Both the position numbers and the translations under genes were made by a program. Below are positions 36,139-49,410 of a stretch of 64,000 nucleotides of DNA, one piece after another. Position 1 is the first letter of the stretch. Every line of letters begins with the position of its first letter. The stretch covers positions 121,453,105 to 121,517,104 of the forward strand of contig NC_134572.1 in the NCBI RefSeq assembly GCF_050947875.1, written 5' to 3'. Origin of the DNA: Dermacentor variabilis. Its lineage: Eukaryota; Arthropoda; Arachnida; Ixodida; Ixodidae. Below the pieces are notes generated by a model. It made no database searches, had not been told where the DNA came from, and saw only the letters and a program-made list of their open reading frames with translations.

Positions 36139-37189
36139 TGGACTAACTTCGACGTTCCATAGAGGTGCTTCAGCAGTGCCGATTGCCTCGGAAACAAAAC
36201 ACTCAGTGACATCGGTGATCGGGTCGGCATAGGCGATGCCAGTACCGGAGAAAAGGTGCGGGTGTCCGTAGCTGAATTTGTGACAAGAACGTCACAGTAG
36301 CCATCATGGAGATCGATAAGGCTTCTTGCTACGCAAAAACCTTGAAAAAGCAGGAGAGAACGATTACTTTCTGCGACCGCTTCACCCTGTAAGAGTCTGT
36401 CACATGCCACTTGAACAACGACACTTGCACACGGTGGTAACACGACAGCGTCGTCGATGGCAGGAAGAAATGCTGGAAGGTGGATGGTGCTGGTCGTCGC
36501 TGTGATGTCTTTGTCTAGAAAGTGACGAGGCGTTGTCGAATGTCGATGATAGTTCCATGCCCCCTGAGAAAGTCCATGCCGATAATTAGGTCTCGAGAAC
36601 ACTGAGGGCGAGTGCTCAAACTGGCAACATACCTAGTGCCGTGAATCTGTATTAGTGCCGTGCACATGTCGAGTGGTGTGACGATGTGCCCGCCAACTGT
36701 GCGAACTGGCGTGTGTTTCCAAGGCGTGGTCACGTTGTTCTGAAGGGTGGCCAGTTTTTCGCTAATTATAGAATAATCGGCTCCAGTGTCCACTAAAGCA
36801 GTCAATTCACGACCGTCGGGCAGTACAGGAATGTCCAAAGAAATTCTTCTTCCGTAATCAGCAGGTACTGTCGTTGTCGATGTATCGTCGGTCCGGGTAC
36901 GCGTCAGTAGGGGTCCTTGAGCACGTCCAGACTGCGCGGTTTCACCCCCGAAGGTAGCTGTGGTTAGTTTTCCCAGCGTGAGCTGGGCGAGCGAACCGCA
37001 CCACGCTCGAATACGTAAGGCGAGTCGGGGAAAACCGCTGCGGCGAAGGGGAGCGTGACTGGTGTCGAGCTGGTGGGGATACGCGCTCCTGGGGAATGTA
37101 TTCTTCAATTTCAGGAGGACGCTGGTCGAACCTATAGTCGCAGCGAGTTCGCTGAGAATCCGCGTAGTACGAGCTCTCGATAGGAGCAC
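35943..37189 (-). pseudogene. protease and protease-RT linker of the decayed gypsy element
   Basis: The protease has LTALVDTGADYSIISEKLAT and RDLIIGMDFLRGHGTIID (frame 36515-37189). The next frame (35943-36602) carries the linker before RT and overlaps the protease end, so a frameshift lies near 36515-36600. Catalytic DTG is intact. Confidence 0.88.
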
Positions 37190-37210
37190 TGTAGGTAGAC
37201 ATGCCCAGCT

Positions 37211-38262
37211 TTACCAGAGTGAAAGCAAAAGGGACGGCGCCAGATGCCCACTATCGTCTGATTTCCTTGGGGCCTGTCGGTGGTCCTGGTAATACGAGGC
37301 CGCTTGAACGGGTTCTAGCATAGCCGGGCACGTGGTGCGAAGCGGGGACGGTGGTGGGGCAGGTTGCCTCAAAGCTTGCGAATATGACATACGGAGGCTG
37401 TCATTTCTTAGCGGTCGAGCTTCTGTGTTGCATGCTGGTTCTCTTAGCGCATGCTGGACTTCGTCATGGAGAACGCTGGACAATGAGCTGAGCATCGGCT
37501 GTGAGGGTACCGACAGTTTCTGGATTTCTTTGCGGATTACCGAACGAATGAGCTCTCGAAAAAAATCGACGTGGCCCCCGAGAGCTCCGAAGAAGTCCGT
37601 AAGTGAGGCAGCTTTCACTTGGCATTCGTATGATTGTGCCAGCTGCCGAGGAGTCTGTTCCATGGTGACGACCTTGGAAAGAAATTCTGACACCGTCTTG
37701 GAAGGAGTGCGCATGTGACCGCCAAACAGCTGCTCTTTCATTCGGCGTATCAGGTAGCGCACTTACTTTTCTTCCGAAATGCTGGGGTGGGCTCGTCGAA
37801 AGAGACACGTCATGTGCTCGACACACATTGCGAAACCCTCGTTCGACATTTGTATACTGGACTGGAGATGAGCTCAGCTCGCACTCGGCGATCAGGGCTC
37901 GCATACGTCTCAAGAATCCGGCGTCTTAATTCTGCCCATGAAGTTAGGGCATGTGCACGGTTCTCATAACAAGCACGTGCGCCATAGTTAAGGCTGAAGT
38001 ATACGTTTCTCAGTTTTTCTGCGTCATCCCACTTGTTTAACGCGGCAACATGTTCATAGTGCACCAGCCAATGTTCAACATCCTCATGTATGGCGCCGTG
38101 GAAGGGATTCGGCGTTCGCGGATTGAGTAGCGTACAATGAATCGGCGTTGTGCCTTCCATACCGGTTGGGGCGGTCGGAGCTGCCATTTTCTCTGGAAGG
38201 GGTCCAAACTCAGGCGCTTCTCCACGGATCCTTCTGCTGGCGGGGTGTACAGGCGATACCAC
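37211..38262 (-). pseudogene. gag: Gag of the decayed gypsy element
   Basis: The N-terminal Gag domain (FHGAIHEDVEHWLVHYEHVA, NVYFSLNYGARACYENRAHA, LTSWAELRRRILETY) is in frame 37810-38262 and continues in other frames (37464-37913, 37211-37762: KEQLFGGHMRTPSKTVSEFL). No CCHC knuckle is readable. It starts close inside the 5' LTR, as in the intact element. Confidence 0.88.
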
Positions 38263-38337
38263 AGGTACAGGGCTGGAGCTCCTGCTGCTCGGAGGGGTTT
38301 AGTGCATAGATTAGATTACCCAGCACCTCCACCAGTT

Positions 38338-38494
38338 TGTCACGCGCTAAGGCAAGAGTAAGCAGCAGTATCAGCAGCCAGACACGAAGTGACGGTTCTC
38401 CAACTGGCGCGCGATCTTTGACTTCGTCGTCTTCTGCGTCGTTTTTGCCGGGAACGCGATGCTGACCGCTTGCTGGCTCAAACACCAGGTGGCA
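38338..38494 (-). repeat. 5' LTR (relative to the minus-strand element)
   Basis: Partner of 32976-33134. The complement of 38323-38334 gives TGGTGGAGGTGC three bases inside the LTR, the primer-binding-site candidate. Confidence 0.88.
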
Positions 38495-39691
38495 ATATGG
38501 CATCGCGAGATTGATATGTTATTATTCGTTTAATTGTTTGAATGTTGTGAGGGCGATACGGGACGAACTTTTTCTATGTTTGAAGTGTCCTTCTATTATG
38601 GTCTTCTGATTCCACTACGGAAAAGATCTCTCGCGTTGCAAGTGAATCATGACACTTAATTCCTTTTCTTTTCTAACAAATAATCCAAGTACTAAATTAA
38701 TACACGAGGATCTGTGTCATATAGCAGCCGTAACACTGTGTTGTCGACAGGGAATATGTTCAGCACATTTCTTTCGTAAAGTTTAGTGAATGCTTGGGCA
38801 TACGTAATACTGTTTCGCTGCAGTAGGTACGTTAGGTGGCAGAATATGTAAAAAAATAAAAAAAATAAATCTTGTTGAAAAATGACTTTTGAAGGTTGCC
38901 TACCACCTTATTATTGCTAAATCGCTCTCTCTAATAGTCACGTAGCTTGTATAACTGAACTCGGCAACACTTAAGCATTTCGCAGATCAGTGAGAAGAAT
39001 TTCGACACCGAGCTTAATCGGTGAAGAAGAGTACTAGACTTGCTACTTTAATTTTATTGTGCAGAAAAGTCCTTTTTTGTAGCCAATGCTCGATTTTCAA
39101 ATAAGTAACCACTGCATTAGTTGAGTTTTCAAGAGCACTGCCAACCTAAACAGGCAGAATACAAGCTGAATGCGCAAAAAAAGCATAAAAAAGTGCAAAA
39201 GCACGTTCTGTAGCTGATTGCCAGTCAACAGTTGAGAAATGTGTGCTTTGCACAAGTAATAAGAACGTTCTGTTTGTTTCGTGCAATAATGTAGCATTTG
39301 AGGACGATATATTGTCAGTTCACTGCAGTCATCACGTGTCAGTAGTTAACAGTCTGCTAGTTGCGAACGATTTCCCCCCAATGGATCCATCTGGAAGCTA
39401 ATAGGCCAGAAAATGCGCATAAATAAAAGACGTTACCGTGAATTTGTGGCATCAGTTCGAAAAAGCATAGGTTGCGAGACAAGCATCGTGTACTTACTTC
39501 GTTCCTTTATATTACTTCGTTTGCGGTATAAACCTGAACATGCTGGTGCTGTTTTCCATATTCATTTTCCAGGTTAGATAAGAAAGCAGGAAAAGGCGTT
39601 CATCGCACTTCATCACTATTGTTATTACAGAAATCTCACTCATACCTTAGGTGTATTCATCGGCCCTTTAAATAAATGACTAATATTATGG
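38495..39691. other. no gene recognised
   Basis: AT-rich host DNA without protein-like frames or recognisable element ends. Confidence 0.45.
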
Positions 39692-39810
<119 letters not shown>

Positions 39811-39869
39811 GCTGTCACCTGCTTGAAATGTCCATTCTAGACGAAACGCTTGCATTCCGTCCATATATA

Positions 39870-42395
39870 TTATTTTATTTATGAATACTGCAAACCTGTA
39901 CACAAGGTCATAGCAGGTGGGAAACATTGTGTTAAGATACAGAATTACAGACACAAAGAAAACAAAATTGAACAAGAGAATACAGCGACAAGGTCAATTA
40001 ACAACAATCAATTCAAATGCTCTTGAAATGAATGTAATGATGTCTGTCTGACAACATCATCCGTGAGGTTATTCCAATCAGTGATGATCCTTGGCAAAAA
40101 GGAATATTTAAAACAATTATCTCGTGGATTTAATGATGTTATAGTAAGAGAATGGCGATTTCTAGTTTGGTACCCCGAGGAATACGTAAGGATATTGGAG
40201 GTGTCAACTTTGATATTATTATTAATCATTGATAGAAAAAAATTTAAGCGACATATGCAATTTCTATTAGGAATAGAGGGTAAGCCGCTTTTTTTGAGGA
40301 GGTCACTGACTGATGCTCGCCCGTAAGTGTGATATATAAACCTTACTGCTTTCTTTTGGATTCTTTCAAGTTTATTTATGTTTACCTTTGTAAAAGGGTA
40401 CCAGATAATTACTGCATATTCTAAGATTGGTCTAATAATAGTGTTGTAGGCAAGCAGGCGTGTACAAGGGGTGGCTAGCTTAAGCGAGCGTCGTAAGAAA
40501 AATAGCTTTCGGAGAGCGTTCGCTGAAACATAGTCGACATGTCTGGTCCAAGAAAGGTTATATAGACCTAGATACTTATATTCTGTGACTTCGTGAAGAA
40601 AATTATTATTAGCAGTGTAGTAATATAGAAGAGGGATCTTTTCTCATAAATTCTCATAACTACGGTTTTTTTCAAAGTTAATTGACATTTGCCACTTCTC
40701 ACACCAAGAAACTATTTTTGAAAAATCATTATTCAGCCTAATTTGATCATCAGTCGAACTTATTTTCTCATACAGCACGCAGTCGTCCGCACATAACTTA
40801 ACACGTACTGACAGGTTTTTAACAATATCATTAATAAACATTAAAAACATTAGGGGGCCGAGGACGGATCCCTGAGGAACACCAGACTAGACAGGAAAGT
40901 AATTGGAGCAAGTTCTATGCAGTTCGACAAACTGACGGCGATCAGATAGGTACAATTGTATCCACGTTAATATCTGTTTATTATATATAATAAAACTGAG
41001 CTTAAGAAGTAGTTTCTTGTGCGAAACCTTATCGAAAGCTTTTCGAAAGTCCATAAAGATAACATCAGTTTGTTTTCCTTCGTTGATTGCTGTCGCAAAA
41101 TCATGGATTGTTTCGACCAGTTGAGTGCATGTGGAATACCCTCGTCTGAACCCGTGTTGAACAGCTGCCAGTACATTATGCTCGTCGAGGAAATTAGTTA
41201 GATGCTTATGAATGATGTGTTCCAATAATTTGCACGTTGTCGAAGTTAATGAAATAGGGCGATAATTTTCAATACACGTCTTCTCTCCACTTTTATGCAA
41301 AGGCTTAATTCCAGCAGTTTTCCAATGACACGGTAGAACTCCTTCTTTCAATTATCGAGTGAAAGGACGCACAAATACTTTGAACACCGCTCTGCATACT
41401 GTTTAAGGAAGGCATTCGGAATATCATATGGTCCAGGTGATTTCTTAATATCCAGATTTAATAATAGATTAAAAACACCCTCTTCAGAAATTATAACATC
41501 AGGCATGGAAGGAAGGGACATGCTAAAGCGTGGGAGACGCCCGTCATCTTTCGTGAAAACTTTCTTAAAGGTGTTAATAAATGCTGCTGAAACCTTGAGA
41601 TTGTCACTTACATGTTGTCCATTTATAATAAATGCATCGGTAGAACGAGAAACTGGTGCAATTGACCGCCAAAACTTTTCAGGTGCAGTTTTTATAAAAT
41701 CCGGCAGTTGTTTATTGTAGTATTTTTCTTTATCTTTCAGAATGCACTGTTTTAATTTCTCTGAAACTTCATGAATTTTTGCCTCTAAATAGGCTGAGCT
41801 TGATTTTTTTATTCTTTTCTTTAATCGCTTTAGCTTGCGCTGCAATTGCAAAGTTTCTCGCGTAATCCAAGGATTGTGATTGTCTGACTTCTTGCATATA
41901 ACTGGTACAAAACGCTGAATGCAGTCACGAACAATGTTTTTTGAAAACAAGCCACAGGTCATCCACGCTACAAGTGCTGTGCAGAAAACTATAATAAAGA
42001 AGATCTAAGATATCAATAATCGATTCATTGTCAGCACGGGCAAAATTCGAAAAGTGTCGAATATCACCCGTTCGGTCCAATAATATGTCTTCTATTACCA
42101 AGATTACGGCTTGATGATAAGAAATACCGGCCACTACATTACATGAAAGGTTTTCTTTGATATTGCCTCGTGCCAAGAATAAATCCAATATAGATGAAGA
42201 ATCTTGTTGGATTCTAGTAGGGTTCCTCACAATTTGTAAGAGATCGAAATGAAACATGATATCAAGCAGAGCATCTCCTACAGCGTGCGGAGATTGAACA
42301 GAAAAAGTAGCCCAGTTTATGTTTGGTAAGTTAAAATCTCCAGCTAAAATTAACTTATCGTCTGATTTCGTGTAGCAATAAAGATATTTCTTTGG
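39870..42395 (-). pseudogene. 5'-truncated CR1-like non-LTR retrotransposon
   Basis: Minus-strand frames, right to left in plus coordinates. End of endonuclease: LILAGDFNLPNINW (about 42310-42360). 41925-42257: RNPTRIQQDSSSILDLFLAR. 41348-41962: linker with KNIVRDCIQRFVPVICKKSD. 40887-41351: RT with PLHKSGEKTCIENYRPISLT, QHGFRRGYSTCTQLVE and FMDFRKAFDKVSHKKLLLKL. 40644-40850: LCADDCVLYEKISS with the ADD active site. 40008-40229: C-terminal RNRHSLTITSLN...FLPRIITDWN. There is no RNase H, which fits CR1/L2/Jockey-type elements. At least four frame changes make it inactive. Confidence 0.9.
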
Positions 42396-44056
42396 TTGGT
42401 TATTGGTTGAATGGTATATTTATTGGTTGGATAATTATTGGTTGAATGGTATCGAGTGCGTACATATTAATTGGACTGATAACCAATGAGCCATAAAGGA
42501 ACAGATCAAAACTGAAGAAAGGAATACGTTCACAAATTGGAAGATCAGAGTTTGCTTAATTAAGTGGTATAAGGAGATGACGTGTGACCGCTTAGGGAAA
42601 GTCATCAAAAATCTAAATTTTATGATAAGGTTTGTTATATCTTTATTTTAAACACTAAAAAAAGAAAAGCCAACAAAGTTCACTCACATTCCAGCAATAC
42701 AGGTGAATGGTCTGCTGTCGAAGACAACATTTGCAAAACCAAGCAATGCAATTCAGTCACAAATAGGCTAATCGCAATCATTAGTTTCATAGTTTGCAAC
42801 TTTACGGCTTTTAGTTAGAGTGAAAAGTTGAAGGAAATCGTTGTAACAGTGTAGCTCCATGTTACCATAGTTCACAATAGCCATATAGAACGAAATACCT
42901 GACATAAAATTATTCGGTCTATAGACATCTCCCGGCTACGTCAGGACGAGCCGGTCGCGTGATCTTTGGGTACACGCAGGAGAGTTTGTTGACCAAAAAT
43001 TACTCCTCACGAGCGTTATCACACGTTGACATCTTCATGCATCGCAATCGCTCTTCGTGTGCGTTTCTGTGTTTTTGTGTGCGCGGGCGCCGACACGTTG
43101 GTGCGTGGTTTCATGAGCAAACGGCACGAAAAAAGGCAGTGAAATATTTTTTTTTGTTTCGCTGAAAAAATTTCTTCTTTTTTGCATAATGTGGGTGCTG
43201 GCAATGTGCCGCCAGCCGTCATACGCTGGCAAATATACAGGAAGTCCACCAGCGCTTTTCTTGAAAACTCGAGTTATGTGGCTACAGTTGATCATCCCGC
43301 TTTTAGGGCGGGATGATGTTAAACTAGAGCGCGAACAGAGGAGGCAAGCGCCGGTACAGATGCAGTCACGCTCGCGTTTACGTCATGAAATGTGCGCATG
43401 ACATGCAGGCAGTTCTCTAAAAGACATACTTTATTACAATACTGTGAAAAATGTCAACAGCAGGTTTGTTACTCTAATTAACAAACATTTAGACCTGATG
43501 CCACATCGATTGATGGACTACGGGCACTTCTTATCGCAATTTTGCTGGACCTGGATCCATTCAGTCGCGATCGAGGCTGATGACGATCGCATATGCCGAT
43601 CGGCTGCATGTTGAGCGTTCAGTGAGCGCAACCAGTTGTCCGCACGTGGGCTACCATGGCAAGGTCCTGCGTCCTAAGCAAATGGTGCGGTTTCATTTCT
43701 CCCCTACGTAGTCCAGGCGTGTTAGAGAGGAAAACATATACGTCGCCGAACTGCACGTTCGCGCGAGCACTTCGGATTGTTTTTTTTCATTCGTCTATGA
43801 GGAAAGTCCGTATGGATGAATAACTTCACGACGTGCAGCTGGCGGGCAGCTTATGGCAGGATACTCGCAGTCACATCAATCGCTGTCGATGCCACAGAAG
43901 GAGGGAAATTCTTTGCACTTCGCTTCGGGGCCGTCTCGTGACGTCACGCTGTTTACAAAACAGAGTCCATTTACCTTATTGCGTGCGTGGCATCCAGAAG
44001 CACGGTTTGCGCTGGAACCCACGAGTGACGTAATAGGGAAGCCCTGTTATATTAAT
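42396..44056. other. no gene recognised
   Basis: Host DNA. ATTGGTTGAATGGTAT is repeated at about 42402-42455, and a 10-bp hairpin is at 43291-43317 (ATCATCCCGC/GCGGGATGAT). Otherwise nothing supportable. Confidence 0.4.
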
Positions 44057-44169
44057 GTATTAAGCACAAGTAATTTCCCTTATATTGTCCTTGATGTCAG
44101 TGTTTGTTGGCTCCTTATGATATGATTTATAGAAATCGGGCCCCTCGGTAAACGACCTTTCTTCTCGTA
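44057..44169 (+). mobile_element. Ruka-like SINE, 3' part only
   Basis: It shares TTAAGCACAAGTAATTTCCC, TGTCCTTGATGTCAGTGTTT and ATCGGGCCCCTCGGTAAAC with 10155 and 10594. Its end touches the (ATC)n end of an RTE copy lying on the opposite strand. Confidence 0.88.
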
Positions 44170-46018
44170 ATCATCATCATCAGCCTGGCTACGCCCACTG
44201 CAGGGCATAGGCCTCTCCCATACTTCACCAACTACCCCGGTCGTCTGCTAATTGTGGCCATGTTGTCCCTCCAAACTTTTTAATGTCACCCGCCCACCTA
44301 AATTTCGGCCGCACCCTGCTACGCTTCCCTTCCCTTGGAATCCAGTCCGTAACCCTTGATGACCATCGGTTATCTTCCCTCCTCATTACATGCCCTGCAC
44401 ACTCCAATTTCTTTTTCTTGATTTCACAATGATGTCATTAACTCGCGTTTGTTCCCTCAGCCACTCTGCTCTTTTCTTATCCCTTAACGTCACACCCATC
44501 ATTCTTGTTTCCATAGCTCGTTGCGTTGGCCTCAATTTAAGCAGAACCCTTTTCGTAAGCCTCCAGGTTGTTGCCTCGAAGGTGAGTACTGGTAAGACAC
44601 AGCTGTTACACACTTTTCTCTTGAGGGATAATGGCAACCTGCTGTTCACGAAATGAGGATGCCTGCCAAAGACACCCCAGCCCATTCTCATTCTTCAGAT
44701 TATTTGAGTCTCATGATCCGGATCTATGGTCACTACCGGCCCTAAGTAGAAGTATTATCTTACCACTTCCAGTGCCTTACTACCTATGGTAAACTGTTAG
44801 ACTGTTAAACATTACTTTAGTTTTCTGCAGATTAATTTTTAAACCAACCCTTCCGTTTTGCCTGTCCAGGCCACTGAGCATGCAATGCAATTGGTCCCCT
44901 GAGTTACTAAGCAAGGCAATATCATCAGCGAATCGCAGGTTACTAAGGTATTCTCCATTAACTCTTATCCCCAATTCTTCCCAATCCAGGTCTCTGAATG
45001 CCTCCTGTAAAGAATATCAATAGTATTGGAGAGATCGTATCTCCCTGCCTGACGCCCTTCTTTATTGGGATCTTCTTGCTTTCCCAAGGGGGGACTACGG
45101 TGGCTCTGGAGCCGCTATATATATCTATCTTTCAGTATATTTGTATACGACCCGTGTACATCCTGATTCTGTAATGCCTGTATGACTGCTGAAGGGTCGA
45201 CTCAATCAAACGCTTTCAAGTAATCAATGAAAGCTTTATATAAGGGTTGGTTATACTCCGCACATTTCTCTATCACCTGAGTGGTAGTGTGAGTATGGTC
45301 TATTGTTCGATAGCCTTTACGAAATCCTGCTTGGTCCTTTGGTTTACAGAAGTCTAAGGTGTTCCTAATTGTGTTAACGTTTACCTTAGTAAATACTGTG
45401 TAGGCAACGGACAGTAAGCTGATCTGTCTAGACATTTTCAAGTCTTTGGCGTCCCATTTCTTATGGATTAAGATTATCTTGGCCTTCTTCCAAGATTCCG
45501 GTACGCTCGAAGTCATGAGGCATAGCGTATAAAGGTGGCCAGTTTTTCTAGAACAACCTCCCCACCATCCTTCAGCAAACATGCCGTTACCTCATCTTCC
45601 CCAGTTGCCTTCTCCCTTTGCATAGCTCCCAAGGCTTCCTTTTCATCTTGTGGCATTACTTGTGGGATGTCAACTTCCTCTAGAACATTCCCTCTTGCAT
45701 TATCGTCGTGGGTGCCACTGGTAATGTATAAATCTCTATAGAACTCCTCAGCTGCTTTAACTATCTTATCCATAATAGTAATAATATTGCCGGCTTTGTC
45801 TCTTAGCGCATACATCTGATTCTTGCCTATTCCTAGTTTCTGCACTGCTTTTACGCTTCCTCCGTTCCTGAGAGCAGGCTCAATTCTATCCATATAATAC
45901 CTCCTTTTCTCAGCTATCATTCGCTTGTTGATTACCTTAGAAAGTTCTGCCAGTTATATTCTAGCTGTAGGGTTAGAGGCTTTCATACAATGGCGTTTCT
46001 TAATCACATCTTTCGTCT
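44170..46018 (-). pseudogene. 5'-truncated RTE-clade LINE (RT and 3' tail)
   Basis: Reading right to left: linker (IAEKRRYYMDRIEPALRNGG, KAVQKLGIGKNQMYALRDKA; 45513-45920), RT start (AKIILIHKKWDAKDLKM, KDQAGFRKGYRTIDH, AFIDYLKAFD; 45202-45582), the active-site stretch LRFADDIALLSNSGDQL (44780-44974), LSLKRKV, GVTLRDKKRAEWLREQTRV (44386-44691) and VTDWIPREGKRSRVRPKFRW (44225-44407). The 3' end is a short (ATC)n run at 44170. Frameshifts separate the blocks. Confidence 0.92.
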
Positions 46019-47325
46019 CTGGGCCCTCTCGGCTTCCAACGCCTTGGGAGTGGCAAACTATCCAATGTGACATTTCTTTCGTAGAATTATCGAAACAAGC
46101 ACCTGAGGCTCACATACAGTCACATTTTATTGAACTTAAACAGAAGTATTCCTGAGACGAATATTAAACAGATGCTTCGAAGTCTCCTGCTGGTGTTGCT
46201 TACGCAGCTCTCGGACCCTTATTTTCAACATCTGGGCCACTAAACCCACACAACAGCATCTTTACGGCAGAAGCATACGGTATACTTTCGGCTATTAAAC
46301 ACATAAGGCGCAGAAATGTCGCTAAGGCTGTTGTCTTTACAGACTCATTAAATGTCGTGAGAGCCCTGATTAGCTTACGAAAGCATAAGAATCCCGTTTT
46401 GAATGAGCTGTATAGCTTGTTGTGCTCCGCATATATGTGCAGCCAAACGATTATCCTATGCTGGGTGCCTGGCCATAAAGGTATAAAAGGCAACGTAGCT
46501 GCTGACGAAAACGCTACGTCAGTGAGTTTTAGCGACACACATGAAAATATCCCCTTACCTGCCACAGACCTAAAGCCGTTTCTGCGCCGTAAATTGAGGA
46601 AACATTGTCAAGCGGAGTGGGATACACAAACATTGAATAAGTTACACATCATAAAACCAAAACTACGGAATTCGACAAGTGAGAAAACAGCACGCTACAA
46701 GGAAGTGCTTCTTTGCCGAGTAAGAATAGGACACACTTACAGTACTCGCTCCTACCGCTTGACTGGCGGGGATTCTCCTACTTGTAGGAAGTGCGGCGAT
46801 AGCTTGACAGTGCTCCATGTTCTTATCCAGTGCCCTGCAATAGAAACAGAGAGGAGAAAGTAGTTCCCTTCTACATATCAGGAAAATATACCACTTCACC
46901 CTGCATTTTTTCTCAGTGATGAACCGCTTTTTAGACTGCAAATAGTCTTAGATATTTTAGCCGAAACCGACATTCTAAAAATAGTTTGGCCCGGAAATTT
47001 TAACACGTGATTACCAGCCCTTGTATTCGAGGGCCGTCTTGATGCTCTATTGCAACTGTTCTTTCGTTTTCGTATGGTTTTTTTATCAAAACACAAGTGC
47101 CATCTTCCACGTCCATAACGAATCAGTGTAGTTATTTTAATAGGTATATATTTACGTCATTTACGGTGAAAGTTTTTAGGCCCTTATACAGCCATGTCAC
47201 ACCTACCATAATAAATTCTTGTCCACGCCATTCAGAATAAATCCTTTAAATTACCATTTGTCATGGCGCTCTTTGGCCATAACTGGCCCATGCGCCATTA
47301 AAAAACCACATATCATCATCAACAG
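46019..47325 (+). pseudogene. 5'-truncated I-group LINE fragment (RNase H and 3' end)
   Basis: It begins inside the region before RNase H (WQTIQCDISFVELSKQAPEA). The RNase H reads TDASKSPAGVAYAAL, FTAEAYGILSAIKH, VVFTDSLNVVRAL and ILCWVPGHKGIKGNVAADEN; two stops near 46153-46165 interrupt it. C-terminal CRKCGDSLTVLHVLIQC has the same C-X2-C-X7-H-X4-C pattern as the complete I element. The insert ends in ATCATCATC at about 47315-47323. It lies between two RTE pieces of opposite orientation. Confidence 0.88.
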
Positions 47326-48316
47326 GGATGACAACTTCCTCTAGACTATTCCCTCTTCCATTATCGTCGTGGGTGCCACTGGTACTGTATAAATCTCTAT
47401 AGAACTCCTCAGCTGCTTTAACAATCTTATCCATATCAGTAATGATATTGCCGGCTTTGTCTCTTAGCGCATACATCTGGTTCTTACCTATTCCTAGTTT
47501 CTGCACTGCTTTTACGCTTTCTCCGTTCCTGAGAGCAGGCTCAATTCTATCCATATAATACATCCTTTTCTCAGCTATCTTACACTTGTTGATTACCTTG
47601 GAAAGTTCTGCCAGTTATATTGTAGCTGTAGGGTTAGGGGATTTCATACAATTGCATTTCTTAATCACATCTTTCGTCTCCTGCGATAGCTTACCGGTAT
47701 CCTGTCTAACGAAGTTACCACCGACTTCTATTGGACACTCCTTAATGATGCCCGTCACATTGTCGTTCATTGCGTCAACACTAACGTCCTCTTCATGAGT
47801 TAAAGCTGAATACCTGTTGTGCACCTTTATCCGGAATTCCTCTATTTTACCTCTTACCGTTAACTCAATGAGCAGCTTCTTATGTACCAGTTTATACCGT
47901 TCCCTCCTCAAGTCTAGGGTGATGCGAGATCTTACCATCCTATGGTCTCTGCTGCGCACCTTCCTGAGCACGTCCACATAATTTATGATGCCAGGGTTAG
48001 CGCAGAGTATGAGGTCTATTTCATTTTTAGTCTCGCCGTTCGGGCTCCTCCACGTCCACTTTCGGCTAACCCGCTTGCGGAAAAAGGTATTCATTATCCG
48101 CATATTATTCTGTTCTGCAAACTCTACTAATAACTCTCCTCTGCTATTCCTAGAGCCTATGCAATATTCCCCCCCTGACTTGTCTCCAGCCTGCTTCTTG
48201 CCTACCCTAGCATTGAAGTCGCCCATCAGTATAGTGCATTTTGTTTTGACTTTACCCATCGTCGATTCCACGTCTTCATGGAAGCTTTCGACTTCCTCGT
48301 CATCATGACTGGATGT
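47326..48316 (-). pseudogene. RTE-clade LINE, endonuclease C-part and linker
   Basis: Minus frame: SSHDDEEVESFHEDVES, then ILMGDFNARVGKKQAGD (endonuclease GDFN), SRNSRGELLVEFAEQNNMRI, KWTWRSPNGETKNEIDLILC, VRSRDHRMVRSRITLDLRRE (the usual SSDHR has become SRDHR), then linker to about 47326. The linker repeats, with differences, the segment at 45661-46018, so this is a separate RTE copy. Its N-terminal endonuclease half lies at 49411-49920, beyond an inserted CR1-like element. Confidence 0.9.
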
Positions 48317-49410
48317 TTTGTTTGTTTGTTTATTTTTGTTTATTGACAAAACAACGCTCAAGAGGGATTTGTCTTGGTGCCAAGGCAAAAGGCGGCACTA
48401 GAAGCCACCTCACTAGGCCTTTGACACCAGACAGCACGCGCAGCACGCAACATGAGCGCAACATGCTTCAAAACACACTGCAAAATATCAAACACATATA
48501 AATAAAAGTGCATGTACAGAGTATCAAACCCGATAAAGCAAGATAAGGAAGAATGACAGAATCAGTCGTCAACACATTCATCATCAAGACACATAACTAT
48601 TAAGACCAATGGACTACAATTGGATTGAAGAGAACAAAGCAAATGTACAACAAAATCACAACTGTTGAGGGAAATACATTTTAGTTAGTTTTCTGAAGGC
48701 AAGAAAAGAGGGGCAACTCTCCATTGTATCTGAAAACGATGGATAACAATACAGAAGGTTCGGAATTTGCCATTTCAATAATTGCATACCGCATCTAGTT
48801 CTCGTTTTATTCTTTACAAAGCGTCTATTTCTGAAATAATATCGTGTCTGCGTATTTGTATATGTATGAAAAGCAGCTCACGACTTGCTTTTAATTCGAG
48901 AGATATCAATTCCAACAAACGCAGTTTACATAACATTTCTATATGAAGTATCCGGTTCTCGGCAAAGTATGGGGATGTATGATCACAACTAGATAGGTTT
49001 TTCATGAATTGTACACTTTTCTTCTGCATTATGCATAGTCGTTCCAAAATATACTTTGATGTAACCCCCCAAACTAGTAGACAATATTGTATACGGAAAT
49101 GTAGAGTACTGAAATAAAGTTGCCGTTTTAATCTTATTGGCAAGAACGTCCGAAATCTATTTAGCATTCCAATTGATTTAGCAATGATACCTTTTATAAA
49201 ATTCACGTGACTCCTCCATCGATGATTTTCATGAAATAGTACCCCTAAAAACTTCCTAAAAACTTGTATTCTGAAGCCTGCTCTAACGGACAAGATTTGA
49301 ACGTTATAGAGCTATAACGTTATATAAGTTATAGGTTTATTAACGGATGAGAAGACAATGTATTTCGTTTTCCTAACATTCAATAAGAGTTTATTTGCAT
49401 CGAACCATGT
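48317..49410 (-). pseudogene. 5'-truncated CR1-like LINE inserted in the RTE endonuclease gene
   Basis: The minus frame has the RT C-terminal region: ANKLLLNVRKTKYIVFSSVN, FLGVLFHENHRWRSHVNFIK, RLKRQLYFSTLHFRIQYCLL, VWGV and LERLCIMQKKSVQFMKNL. The 3' end is made of TAAACAAA-type units. It splits the RTE reading between YAPT and SSHDD. A 4-bp ACAT at both junctions may be the target duplication. Confidence 0.88.

Larger units (their letters stand above)
32976..38494 (-). mobile_element. decayed Ty3/gypsy LTR retrotransposon on the minus strand
   Basis: Two LTRs of about 158 bp, TGTCACGCGCT...GGTGGCA in plus reading (32976-33134 and 38338-38494), enclose minus-strand gag, protease, RT, RNase H and integrase remnants broken by many frameshifts and stops. 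The LTRs differ at many positions, so the insertion is old. PR and RT segments resemble the intact element at 16006 (GVRPDP, LVDTGA), and the primer-site core is shared, so the two belong to related lineages. Flanks read CGTAT and ATATG, so no exact target duplication remains. Confidence 0.93.

Noticed and set aside
45661..47680. long target-site duplication around the I-group insert
   Set aside because: The flanking ~350-bp segments differ at many positions and belong to two RTE copies, so they are not a duplication made by the insertion.
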